Shown here piece by piece: positions 53,201-60,751 of a stretch of DNA of 64,000 bases (within the stretch, counting starts at the first letter, position 1; every line of letters begins with the position of its first letter). Below the pieces are notes generated by a model, which had not been told where the DNA came from, searched no databases, and saw only the letters and a list, made by a program, of their open reading frames with translations. Source of the stretch: JADCGM01 sp943368345 (GTDB lineage Bacteria > Pseudomonadota > Alphaproteobacteria > Sphingomonadales > Sphingomonadaceae); contig CALRKY020000001.1 in assembly GCA_943368345.1 (NCBI GenBank), positions 62,001 through 126,000 on the forward strand. The letters are read 5' to 3'. The translations under genes and the position numbers were made by a program.

Positions 53201-53339
53201 CGATTTCTTCGTCGCCTGCGGCGGCTTCGTCGGCGGCGACGGTTGTGGTCGTGCCCTGTGCGAAGGCCGGTGAAGCGATCAGCCCGATGGTGGCAACGGT
53301 CGCAAGCAGTCCGAACTTGCGGTTGGTTGGTGCAGACAT
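50241..53339 (-). CDS. TonB-dependent receptor
   Basis: 1032 residues from ATG 53339 (GGGGAG upstream). Sec signal ending A-S-P-A-F-A. TonB box-like E-E-I-V-V-T-G-S (about 44-51), plug domain (60-175; L-R-G-L-G, G-G-A-S-T-T-Y-G-A-D-A-V-S-G-V-V-N) and a 22-strand barrel ending in terminal Phe (V-Q-A-R-L-K-F). The size and plug motifs fit the large sphingomonad/Caulobacter group that takes up oligosaccharides, peptides or chelates. It sits downstream of, and on the same strand as, a LytTR response regulator, which suggests that system controls it (inference). Confidence 0.93.
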   Translation of the reverse strand: MSAPTNRKFGLLATVATIGLIASPAFAQGTTTTVAADEAAAGDEEIVVTGSLIKNPNLERSAPVTVTSADEIELKQSNVAEQVLREIPGIVPSIGSAVNNGNNGASYVDLRGLGSFRNIVLLDGNRIAPSGLAGRVDLNNIPLALVERVEVLTGGASTTYGADAVSGVVNFLTKQNFQGVDVSASEQITERGDGNTVRADVTMGGNFDDDKGNVVLSIGYQESDPVYQGARDYSNLNISAFSGTFGGSGTSVPTRFSNTRPIDAATGLPSVNPAVANGPVRQVNAAGQAVTTFNLFNFNPFNVFNTPFKRFNIFAQGRYEFTDNVEVYTRAIFSKNTVNTIIAPSGSFGTAVVIPLSNPYLPAALRNQFCAFNTAAPGSGLYTPLYTPAQCAAAATALTPADPNFRTVTTAISRRTTEVGPRISEFSTTIFDYRAGLRGKLTDTMDWDVSGSYGESTNTQEQQNYTLASRTRAAVFASNVNTCLPNAPNGSTAAGCVPANFFGPEGSLAANQIPFLTANSSTVVKASLAQARGTITGDFGVSVPWAEDAVGFAVGTEYRKYGSSQGSDLLSQTAGELGGAGGAAPTINGGYDVWEGFGELVAPLVQDKPGFQNLTLEAGIRYSSYRVDAAGDPSFKTTTYKGGGSWEPVSGVKFRGNYSHAVRAPNIGELFTPVTTGLTNLADDPCAVLTNAAIPIAGRTPQSANLRAVCLAQGATPGNIVAIQQPTAGQANVTTGGNIALKPETANTYTVGAVFQPAMVPGLSITIDYYNIKIKRAITLPTAPDSIAACFGPIGPGQLNPPASAATSAACTIIRRNPITGGLDGDVATTPGVFAGLSNLGKLKTDGIDLVVNYSRDIGFAKLALTFSGNYTHDSKFQATPTSIDRECTSFYSNGCGSLQPKFQWSQRTTLSFKQIDVSLLWRHLDKFEQEPLDLAVNPAFVGNLQAGVANPLSGTAVNFQKVPSTDYFDLSTRVAVNDHLSLTLSVQNLLDKQPPLTGSTIGPTAFNSGNTYPSTFDALGRRFAVQARLKF

Positions 53340-53517
53340 GTGTAACTCCCCTGTGTCCAAATCATCTGCGGCGCAGACACGCCGTGATGGGAGAGCAAAT
53401 CCATGATGAATGCCGGTTAGTCGAGCAATAACACGCGCATATTGGCTAAATTTTGAAACATGTATTCATACAGCATCACTATATTTACATGTTTGACGTG
53501 CAATCATATTCCACATA

Positions 53518-53533
53518 TTCACAATATTGTGAA
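53518..53533. promoter_or_regulatory. 16-bp perfect palindrome upstream of the TonB receptor
   Basis: TTCACAATATTGTGAA, in an AT-rich 216-base gap between the LytTR gene and the receptor, 179 bases upstream of the receptor ATG. The half-site ATTGTGAA recurs at 53558-53565, 32 bases away (about three helix turns), overlapping the end of the regulator gene. Two ACATGT palindromes lie nearer the receptor. Candidate operator; binding protein unknown. Confidence 0.45.
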
Positions 53534-53555
53534 CTTCTAACATGCACTGCCCGTA

Positions 53556-54356
53556 TTATTGTGAAACAGACGCCCCCGCAATCTTGGCCAACGCCCGCGC
53601 GCTCGCCGCATATTTCCGGCCCACAGGCAACTCGGTGCCATCGGCCAGCCGGACCAGCAGACTGCCGTAGCGGGTCCGGCGCAACGCGGCGACAACGTCG
53701 CTGCGGACGATGACGGACCGGTGGATGCGCAGGAACCGCCGGGCCGGCAGCCGCTCGGCCAAATGCCCGATCAGTTCGCGGTACAGGTGGGATTGGTCCC
53801 CCACCCATAGCCGGACATAGACTCCTTCGGCTTTCACCCAGTCGATGCTGGCGAGCGGCACCCGGTGGAATTCGCCCTGCCGGGGAACCCAGATATCTTC
53901 CTCCTCCCGGCTCTCCTCGGCCTCCTGCGCTGATTGCCGAAGTGTCTCGGCAATACCGCGGAGCGCGGCGGTATCAGCATTGCTTCTGGCCGTGATCGCC
54001 GCCCTCGCCCGGTCGAGCGCGGCCTCCAGCCGGGCCAGTCGCACCGGTTTCAGCAGATAGTCGGCGGCGGCAACCTCAAAGGCCTGGATCGCGAAGCGGT
54101 GAAAGGCGGTCACGAAAATGATCACCGGGGTCCGCTCCCCCAAATGCTGTTCGATCACATCAAAGCCGTCGAGCAGCGGCATTTTTATGTCGAGTAGCAC
54201 CGCGTCGGGCTGGTGCAGGCGAATGAGCGACAGCGCCTGTTCCCCGTTGCTGGCGGTGGCGACCACCTCCACATCCCGGCACCGCTCCAGAAAGCGCAGC
54301 AACCGCTCCACCGCCAGCGGCTCATCATCAGCGACGATCACGCGCAGATGCGGCAT
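53556..54356 (-). CDS. LytTR-family response regulator
   Basis: 266 residues. Receiver domain (1-120) with Asp56 phospho-acceptor in L-L-D-I-K-M-P, acidic pair A-D-D-E, and K-P-V. A linker rich in Glu precedes a LytTR DNA-binding domain (about 155-262; W-V-K-A-E-G-V-Y-V, F-L-R-I-H-R-S-V-I-V). Its start overlaps the upstream kinase stop by one base. It is the only regulator for two adjacent kinases. Confidence 0.93.
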   Translation of the reverse strand: MPHLRVIVADDEPLAVERLLRFLERCRDVEVVATASNGEQALSLIRLHQPDAVLLDIKMPLLDGFDVIEQHLGERTPVIIFVTAFHRFAIQAFEVAAADYLLKPVRLARLEAALDRARAAITARSNADTAALRGIAETLRQSAQEAEESREEEDIWVPRQGEFHRVPLASIDWVKAEGVYVRLWVGDQSHLYRELIGHLAERLPARRFLRIHRSVIVRSDVVAALRRTRYGSLLVRLADGTELPVGRKYAASARALAKIAGASVSQ

Positions 54357-55459
54357 CAGGTGATCCTCAGCGGTATAGAAAAGCGGACGCCAAATCCTCT
54401 TGGCAACCGCCGTCCGGATTCAAATTCAACCGCGTCGGGAAACTTGATCAACAACCGCTGCCGAACATTGTCGAGTCCGACTCCGCTTGATCTCCGCTGT
54501 TCGACGGGCACCAGGCCCGGGCCATCATCCGACACATCGACGATCAGCCGGTCCGCATCGGTTCGTGCCGACACGCGCAGGGTGACCGGCTCCACCGCAA
54601 CCGCGACGGCATGTTTGATGCTGTTTTCGATCAGCGGCTGCAGGATAAGGCTCGGCACCATCGCCTCTCGTGCCGTGGCGGTCTGGGCGATTTCAATCCG
54701 CAGCCGGTGCGGAAACCGGACCTGTTCAATTTCAAGATACAGGCGCTCATATTCAATCTCCCGCCAGAGCGGGATGTCCTCCAGCGGGTCGGTGGCAAGG
54801 CTGGCGCGCAGAAAATCCGACAGGTTGGCGACAACCGTCTCGGCCCGGTCCGGTTGAGCGCCCGTGATCAGCGCCGACACTGAATTCAAGGCGTTGAACA
54901 GGAAGTGTGGATTGACCTGATAGCGGAACGCCCTCAGCTGGGCGCGGTGCGCCAATGCCTGAAGCGCCGCAGCTCGTTGTTCGCTCTCTCGCACGTCCAG
55001 CGCATAGGCCACCGCCAGCAGAGCGCCGGCCCCGGTCAGGAACACCCGAAACCAGAAGACCAGACTGAGGCTGATATTGGTTGCCGACCCGTCGCTGCTC
55101 TGCCGAAACCCCATGGCGTCGGCGAGCATCAGGCTGTGGGAGAACAGGCTGACCAGCGTGTTGGCAATCGCAAAGACCATCGCAAACCCGATGGTAATCG
55201 CCGCCAGATGGAAGAAGGGCCGTGTGCGCTCCCGGATCAGCTTGTAACCAAGCGCCGCACTGACCAAAATTCCCATGACGGTAACGGTGGCCTGCCGCAG
55301 GATTTCGGCCTGATCCGGCCACGCCCCCCCAATCCGCTGGCTGGCGAGCAACAGTATAAATTCCAGCGTCCACAAGCCGAAGACCAGCAGCGCAGCCGAC
55401 CGCCACACCGCATGCTCCCTGGCTTCCTGGACCAGTGACAAAGTGCGGCTGCCGATCAC
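54356..55459 (-). CDS. LytS-type membrane histidine kinase (kinase 1)
   Basis: 367 residues from GTG 55459. Four or five TM helices (about 20-155), then a His_kinase domain with His185 in Q-V-N-P-H-F-L-F-N and N-box Q-P-L-I-E-N-S-I-K-H-A, followed by D-D-G-P-G. Its kinase core is nearly superimposable on that of kinase 2 upstream while the membrane regions differ. GTGA overlap with kinase 2; one-base overlap with the response regulator. Confidence 0.92.
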   Translation of the reverse strand: MIGSRTLSLVQEAREHAVWRSAALLVFGLWTLEFILLLASQRIGGAWPDQAEILRQATVTVMGILVSAALGYKLIRERTRPFFHLAAITIGFAMVFAIANTLVSLFSHSLMLADAMGFRQSSDGSATNISLSLVFWFRVFLTGAGALLAVAYALDVRESEQRAAALQALAHRAQLRAFRYQVNPHFLFNALNSVSALITGAQPDRAETVVANLSDFLRASLATDPLEDIPLWREIEYERLYLEIEQVRFPHRLRIEIAQTATAREAMVPSLILQPLIENSIKHAVAVAVEPVTLRVSARTDADRLIVDVSDDGPGLVPVEQRRSSGVGLDNVRQRLLIKFPDAVEFESGRRLPRGFGVRFSIPLRIT

Positions 55460-56568
55460 GGCACCAGCCGAAGTGGGAGCGACAGTTCGACCCCGAATCC
55501 CCGGGGGTGGCGTGGCCCTGCAGCGAACGCGACCGCGTCCGGGTATTTTGTCGTCAGCCGCTGCCGCACATTGGCAAGGCCGACCCCGCCGGTGCTGCCA
55601 GATACCTTGACCGGTGGACCATCGTCCGTGACGGATAGGGTCAGCCTCCCATCAGCGGCTCGCGCCATCACCCGGATGGTCACCGGAACCGAGGTTGCCG
55701 ACACCGCATGTTTGATGGCGTTTTCGATGAGCGGCTGAAGGATCAAGCTCGGCACCAGGGCGTTGCGGACCGCATCCGGCAGGTCGATTTCAACCCGGAG
55801 GCGATCTGGATAGCGCACCAGTTCAATGTCGAGATACAGCCGTTCATATTCGATTTCACGCCACAGCGGGATGTCCTCCAGCGGGTCGGTTGCCAAGCTG
55901 GCGCGCAGAAAATCCGACAGGTTGGCGAGAACAGCCTCGGCTCGCTCGCTGTGCCCGCCGGTGACCAGCGATGACGCGGCATTCAGCGCATTGAACAGAA
56001 AGTGCGGATTGACCTGATAGCGGAGCGCCCGCAGCTGCGCCCGATGCGCCAGCGCCTGAAACTCGCGGAGACGACGATCCCGTTCGGCAACTTCCCGGCT
56101 GTAGGACAGGGCGAGGTAGATGGTCGCCCATGACAGATATCCCCATATCCAATAGTGGATATTGACGAACAACTCCGTCGGCTCGAACGCCTCGGACAGC
56201 AGCGGTGGCGGACTCATGGGATACACAACGTAAAACACCAGAGCATTGACGCCTGCGTGCAGAAACGCACCGATTATTGCCAACGGAAAGGCCAAAGTCG
56301 CCCGCACAGCGAAGCTGCGATGCTGAAGCCGATCGAGCACGATTCCGATGGCATAGAACAGGACGCCACCACCAACGCACACGATTGCTCGTCGACTTAG
56401 CGCATCAATTCCCGGGGCGCTGGCACCGGAAAAATAATTCTGGCGAATGGTCGTGACCAGGAACTGCAACGTCCAAAGAACAACAATCAGGACGACCGCC
56501 TGATACCCCAGCCGGTACCAGCGGCGCGGCTCAGTCGTGTGCAGTTCCAGCCCCATATCTTCGCCCAT
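55456..56568 (-). CDS. LytS-type membrane histidine kinase (kinase 2)
   Basis: 370 residues. TM segments between about 22 and 155; phospho-acceptor His189 in Q-V-N-P-H-F-L-F-N; N-box Q-P-L-I-E-N-A-I-K-H-A. The stretch from the phospho-acceptor through A-N-L-S-D-F-L-R-A-S-L-A-T-D-P-L-E-D is shared almost identically with kinase 1. First gene of the kinase-kinase-regulator operon. The sensor halves are unrelated enough to imply different signals. Confidence 0.92.
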   Translation of the reverse strand: MGEDMGLELHTTEPRRWYRLGYQAVVLIVVLWTLQFLVTTIRQNYFSGASAPGIDALSRRAIVCVGGGVLFYAIGIVLDRLQHRSFAVRATLAFPLAIIGAFLHAGVNALVFYVVYPMSPPPLLSEAFEPTELFVNIHYWIWGYLSWATIYLALSYSREVAERDRRLREFQALAHRAQLRALRYQVNPHFLFNALNAASSLVTGGHSERAEAVLANLSDFLRASLATDPLEDIPLWREIEYERLYLDIELVRYPDRLRVEIDLPDAVRNALVPSLILQPLIENAIKHAVSATSVPVTIRVMARAADGRLTLSVTDDGPPVKVSGSTGGVGLANVRQRLTTKYPDAVAFAAGPRHPRGFGVELSLPLRLVP

Positions 56569-56754
56569 GCCCCATTTCCTATCCGGTTGGCCGGGACCTG
56601 ACGACTCCGCAGCGTTGCCGTTCGTGCAGTTCTGACTGTCGTTCGTTCCGGATTTGGCGTTTCAGCACGGCCAGCAGGTCCTTCCTGTCATTTCGCGTGT
56701 CTGTGAACCTGCGCTGGCTAGTTTGGGCCGCAACAACCGCGAAGGGAGCCACTC

Positions 56755-57405
56755 GTGCAGCCGATGCCAGACCTGCCAGCCTATCCGGCCAGCCGGAGTC
56801 GCCCGCATGGTACCCGGGCCGCCATTTTGCGCGCCGCACAGGATTTGTTCGGCGAACGGCCATGGGGAGCCGTCAGCATGGAGGCAATTGCCGAACGCAG
56901 CGGCTTTTCGCGCAGGACGGTCTACAACCAGTTCATCGACTGCGGCGAATTGTACCGCGCCACCCGGGAGACCCTGATCCGCGACATCTCTCAGCGATTG
57001 CCCCACGAAGTCGATACCGCCGCCGAGCCAGCGCAGGCGCTGCAGGATTTCGGCATCCAGGTGGCGGCAGCGCTCAGCAACGCAACGCATGTCGAGCTGT
57101 TCCGATCGATGGTCCGTGACGGCTGGGCCAACCCGTGGCTGCTGGAGGAATATCACCGCTGGGTGCGCGGCCCGATCATCCGGGCGCTGGAACTGTATTT
57201 CTACGACCTGACCGCCCGGCATATGACCCGTAACCTGGACGTCAAGCGGGAGGCGCAGCAGCTGGTCGCCGACATCGAAGGCATTGTCGTCGCGCCGCAG
57301 ATGGTCCCCGGACTGTTATCCTTCAACCCGGCCCGGGCCGAGACCATCGACGACCTGATCAGCGCCTTTGCGGCGCGCCATCTTGGGGTCGCCACCAGCC
57401 ACTGA
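56755..57405 (+). CDS. TetR/AcrR family regulator
   Basis: 216 residues from GTG 56755 (AAGGGAG upstream). N-terminal TetR HTH (about 20-66): R-A-A-I-L-R-A-A-Q-D-L-F-G ... A-I-A-E-R-S-G-F-S-R-R-T-V-Y-N-Q-F. The ligand domain is not assignable. Divergent from the kinase operon with 186 bases between, converging on the FGE-like gene. Target unknown. Confidence 0.9.
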   Translation: MQPMPDLPAYPASRSRPHGTRAAILRAAQDLFGERPWGAVSMEAIAERSGFSRRTVYNQFIDCGELYRATRETLIRDISQRLPHEVDTAAEPAQALQDFGIQVAAALSNATHVELFRSMVRDGWANPWLLEEYHRWVRGPIIRALELYFYDLTARHMTRNLDVKREAQQLVADIEGIVVAPQMVPGLLSFNPARAETIDDLISAFAARHLGVATSH

Positions 57406-57419
57406 TCTTGGGCCGATCC

Positions 57420-58406
57420 TCAGCCCGAAGCCACCGTCCGAAATCCGATATGGCTTGCACCAAGTGTCGGGTCACCCGGCTGTCGGGCTGCGGGGCGGTA
57501 GCGGGCACAGTAGTTCGGGGCGCAGAGAAATGACCCACCCTTGATGATGCGCGCACCGTCCGGTCCGCCGCCGGGATAAGGGCTGGCGGTCAATTCCCAG
57601 ACATTGCCGATCATATCGTACAGACCAAAGGGATTGGGCCGGAAACAGCCGACTGGGCTTGCGCCCTTATGTCCGTCCTGTCCGGCATCGAAGACCGGGA
57701 AGACCCCTTCCCAGACATTGGCCTGATGCTTGCCGCCCGGTGCAAGGGCATCACCCCAGGCAAAGCGCTGGCCGATCAGGCCACCGCGCGCGGCGAGTTC
57801 CCATTCGGCCTCGGTCGGCAAGCGCTCGCCCCGCCAGTTGGCATAGGCCACCGCATCGGCATAGGCGATGTGCACCACCGGATAGGCATCGCGGCCCTCG
57901 ACCGAGTTGTCCGGGCCAGTTGGATGTTGCCAGCTGGCCCCGGCGACGAACCGCCACCACTGGCTGATATCGGTCAGATTCTCGACGCTGGCGGGTGGAA
58001 CAAAGACCGCCGACCCCGGGGCCAGCGCCTCGGGCGGTACACCCGGATTGTCCTCCGGGCGGGGCTGCTGTTCGGCAAGGGTGCGGTAGCCGGTGGCGCG
58101 GACAAAGGCTGCGAACTCAGCATTTGTCACCTCGGTGGCGCGCATCCGGAACGGGGCAACCGTCTCGGTCCGGGGTGGCCCATCATCGGCGGCATCGACA
58201 CCGCCAAGCTGAACGGCTCCACCTGCGATGGCGACCATGGCCCCGACAGGCTGGGCCGGACAGGCTGGCGGCAATGCGTCCGGAGCTTGTCGCTCAGCAA
58301 AAACGACCGCGATAAGTCCAACTCCCAGGACCCCAACCAGCCCCTGCCAAAGACCGCGTTTTACCAATCGGTTCAGGCGGCAATCGCCCGGCGCGCCAAG
58401 GCGCAT
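57420..58406 (-). CDS. Formylglycine-generating-enzyme family protein, copper-type active site
   Basis: 328 residues from ATG 58406; a TTG at 58415 is also possible. One N-terminal hydrophobic segment (about 19-37) suggests a membrane anchor or signal, placing the domain in the periplasm. FGE-sulfatase fold with V-T-N-A-E-F, R-L-P-T-E-A-E-W-E, G-N-V-W-E and G-G-S-F-L-C-A-P-N-Y-C. Cys295 and Cys300 match the copper-binding pair of true FGE, followed by R-Y-R-P-A-A-R and G-F-R. Start overlaps hemA by about 34 bases. No sulfatase gene in the window. Confidence 0.87.
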   Translation of the reverse strand: MRLGAPGDCRLNRLVKRGLWQGLVGVLGVGLIAVVFAERQAPDALPPACPAQPVGAMVAIAGGAVQLGGVDAADDGPPRTETVAPFRMRATEVTNAEFAAFVRATGYRTLAEQQPRPEDNPGVPPEALAPGSAVFVPPASVENLTDISQWWRFVAGASWQHPTGPDNSVEGRDAYPVVHIAYADAVAYANWRGERLPTEAEWELAARGGLIGQRFAWGDALAPGGKHQANVWEGVFPVFDAGQDGHKGASPVGCFRPNPFGLYDMIGNVWELTASPYPGGGPDGARIIKGGSFLCAPNYCARYRPAARQPGDPTLGASHIGFRTVASG

Positions 58407-59593
58407 TGCGACCAAATCTCCGACAGGGCGTTCACCAGCCGGTCGATGTCAGCATCGGCATGGACGGGCGACGGCGTGATCCTCAGCCGCTCGGTTCCGC
58501 GCGGGACCGTGGGATAGTTGATCGGCTGCACATAGATGCCGTGGTTGTCGAGCAGCCAGTCGCTGATCATCTTGCAGTGGTGCGGGTCGCCGACCATCAC
58601 CGGGATGATGTGGCTGGGATTGTCGAGCGTCGGAATGCCAGTTGCGGCAAGGCGGCGGCGCACGGTCGCTACACGCTCCCGGTGTTGCTCCCGTTCAATC
58701 TGGCTGACCTTCAGGTGCCGGATGCTGGCAGCGGCACCGGCGGCAATCGCTGGTGGGAGGGCGGTGGTGAAGATGAACCCACTGGCGAAGCTGCGGACAA
58801 AATCGCACATCGCCGCCGACCCGGCGATATAGCCGCCCATCACGCCAAATGCCTTGCCGAGTGTCCCTTCGATCACGGTGATCCGGTCCATCAGTCCCTC
58901 GCGCTCAGCAACACCGCCGCCGCGCGGGCCGTAGAGGCCAACCGCATGGACCTCGTCGATATAGCTCATCGCGCCATGGCGCTCGCAGACGTCGAGAATT
59001 TCGGCGATGGGCGCGATATCGCCGTCCATCGAATAGACGCTTTCGAAGGCCACCAGCTTGGTGCAGTCCGCCGGAAGGTCGGACAGGATGCGGTCGAGAT
59101 CGGCTGGATCATTATGCTTCCAGCGCAGGCATTTCGCCCGGCTGTGCCGGATCCCTTCAATCATTGACGCGTGGTTCAACTCGTCTGACAGCACCACGCA
59201 GTTCGGTAGTTTCGACGCCAGCGTCGACAGCGCCGCCCAGTTCGACACATAGCCGGAGGTGAACAGCAGCGCCGCTTCCTTGCCATGCAGGTCGGCCAGC
59301 TCGCGCTCCAGCACCACATGATGATGGTTGGTGCCGGAAATATTCCGCGTCCCGCCGGCACCTGCTCCGCAGCTGTCGAGCGTATCGTGCATTGCCGCAA
59401 TCACATCGGGATGCTGGCCCATACCGAGATAATCATTGGAGCACCACACCGTCACTTCGCCGGTTGCGTCACCGGCATAGCGTTTGGCGCGCGGAAACGA
59501 CCCGGCCTTGCGCTCAAGTTCCGCAAACACGCGGTACCGGCCATCGGCGCGCAGCGTGTCGAGTTCAGCGGTGAAGAAGGCTTCGTAATCCAT
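58373..59593 (-). CDS. hemA: 5-aminolevulinate synthase
   Basis: 406 residues from ATG 59593 (GAAGGAG upstream). C4 (Shemin) pathway, typical of alphaproteobacteria: glycine plus succinyl-CoA to ALA. C-S-N-D-Y-L-G-M-G, G-T-R-N-I-S-G-T-N-H-H-H, D-E-V-H-A-V-G-L-Y-G and the PLP lysine in G-T-L-G-K-A-F-G. First committed step of heme synthesis. Its 3' end overlaps the FGE-like gene. Confidence 0.96.
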   Translation of the reverse strand: MDYEAFFTAELDTLRADGRYRVFAELERKAGSFPRAKRYAGDATGEVTVWCSNDYLGMGQHPDVIAAMHDTLDSCGAGAGGTRNISGTNHHHVVLERELADLHGKEAALLFTSGYVSNWAALSTLASKLPNCVVLSDELNHASMIEGIRHSRAKCLRWKHNDPADLDRILSDLPADCTKLVAFESVYSMDGDIAPIAEILDVCERHGAMSYIDEVHAVGLYGPRGGGVAEREGLMDRITVIEGTLGKAFGVMGGYIAGSAAMCDFVRSFASGFIFTTALPPAIAAGAAASIRHLKVSQIEREQHRERVATVRRRLAATGIPTLDNPSHIIPVMVGDPHHCKMISDWLLDNHGIYVQPINYPTVPRGTERLRITPSPVHADADIDRLVNALSEIWSQCALARRAIAA

Positions 59594-59697
59594 TGCCACT
59601 CCTTCGAGTCCGGTGGTGATAAGCTGATTCACCGGCCCCGACAAACCGCGAAATAGCCAGTCCGGGAGCAATTGCCCAGCCCAAACCGTGCCTTACG

Positions 59698-59759
59698 AGA
59701 CGAATCGTCTTTCCTTGGCTCTCGGTCCGGCATAGCATTCGACTGACTGCTCGGCAGTC
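59698..59759. promoter_or_regulatory. Inverted repeats in the hemA/DUF1295 intergenic region
   Basis: AGACGA-A-TCGTCT (59698-59710) and the hairpin GACTGC-TCG-GCAGTC (59745-59759) lie between the divergent starts of hemA (59593) and the DUF1295 gene (59777). The first could be an operator for either promoter. Assigned by eye. Confidence 0.3.
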
Positions 59760-59776
59760 TGGGGAATAGGGCTCAT

Positions 59777-60568
59777 ATGATCGAACTTGCTGCCATCATC
59801 ATCGGCGTACCCTTTGTCATTCTGACCGGCATCTGGTGGTACCATGAACGGACCAAGGAATCAGGCTGGATCGATGTGGCCTGGACCGCGTCGGTCGGGA
59901 TCGCCGGGGCCTGGGGTGCGCTGCACGGGCATGAGGACGGACCCGGACCGCGCGCCTGGCTCTATGCCGCGATGGCAGCCGCCTGGGGCCTCCGGCTCGG
60001 CGCGCATCTGTTTGCCCGGACGCGGCTTGCACCCGATGACCCCCGCTATGCCAAGATGCGTCAGGTCTGGGGGCCCGAGAAGGCACCGCTCCGTATGTAT
60101 GGGGTGCTTGTGTACCAAATGGTCGCGGCGTCGCTGCTGGCGCTGGCGGTCACAGCTGCCGGACAGGCGAGCGACGGGCCGATCGGGATGATCGATATCG
60201 CCGCAGGCCTGTTGTTTGCTTTCGCCTGGGTCGGTGAGGCTGTGGCCGACGCTCAGATGCGCGCCTTTCGGGCAAATCCCGCCAATCACGGCGGCATCAT
60301 CGATACTGGCTTGTGGGCATGGTCGCGCCACCCGAATTATTTCTTCGAATGGCTGTGCTGGTGCGCCTTTGCGGTTGGGGCCTTTGCCGGATCAGTCGGC
60401 ACCATTCTCGCGGCGGCTCCGGCCCCGTTCCTGATGTTCCACCTGCTGCACAATGTATCGGGGGTTCCACTGTTGGAGAAATATCTGAAAACCACCCGTC
60501 CGGCGGCGTTCGAGCGCTATGCCGCCCGGGTCAGCAAATTTTTCCCAAGACCCCCGCGATCGGTTTGA
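59777..60568 (+). CDS. DUF1295 (steroid 5-alpha-reductase-like) membrane protein
   Basis: 263 residues with about seven hydrophobic segments. Motif G-L-W-A-W-S-R-H-P-N-Y-F-F-E-W (about 177-191) is the family signature shared with 3-oxo-5-alpha-steroid 4-dehydrogenases and isoprenylcysteine methyltransferases. Predicted NAD(P)H-dependent reductase or methyltransferase of a lipid; substrate unknown. ATG 59777 has GGGG upstream. Confidence 0.88.
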   Translation: MIELAAIIIGVPFVILTGIWWYHERTKESGWIDVAWTASVGIAGAWGALHGHEDGPGPRAWLYAAMAAAWGLRLGAHLFARTRLAPDDPRYAKMRQVWGPEKAPLRMYGVLVYQMVAASLLALAVTAAGQASDGPIGMIDIAAGLLFAFAWVGEAVADAQMRAFRANPANHGGIIDTGLWAWSRHPNYFFEWLCWCAFAVGAFAGSVGTILAAAPAPFLMFHLLHNVSGVPLLEKYLKTTRPAAFERYAARVSKFFPRPPRSV

Positions 60569-60621
60569 TGATGGAATTGTGACATAAGTGATTCATTCAC
60601 GGGCATTTTGTCGCATTGCCG

Positions 60622-60646
60622 AGTGTGTCGGAATTTTTTACACACT
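60622..60646. promoter_or_regulatory. Candidate enhancer-binding-protein site
   Basis: Perfect 7-bp inverted repeat AGTGTGT (60622-60628) and ACACACT (60640-60646), about 50 bases upstream of the sigma-54 -24 element. GTGTCG occurs at 60625 and again at 60661. Typical placement for an activator of a sigma-54 promoter; the protein is not known. Confidence 0.45.
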
Positions 60647-60695
60647 GGCCTTAAGTTACAGTGTCGATTTGAACTAAGTTGCTGGTTTTGTTGCG

Positions 60696-60712
60696 TTGGC
60701 ACGGTGCTTGCA
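60696..60712 (+). promoter_or_regulatory. Sigma-54 (-24/-12) promoter of the PEP-CTERM gene
   Basis: TTGGCACGGTGCTTGCA fits the RpoN consensus TGGCACG-N4-TTGCA exactly, with GG at 60698-60699 and GC at 60710-60711. The transcript would start near 60723, leaving a leader of about 30 bases before the ATG at 60752. Confidence 0.85.
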
Positions 60713-60751
60713 GAATTTTTCAAAAGAATCGAAGACGTGGAGTTTGTTGCT

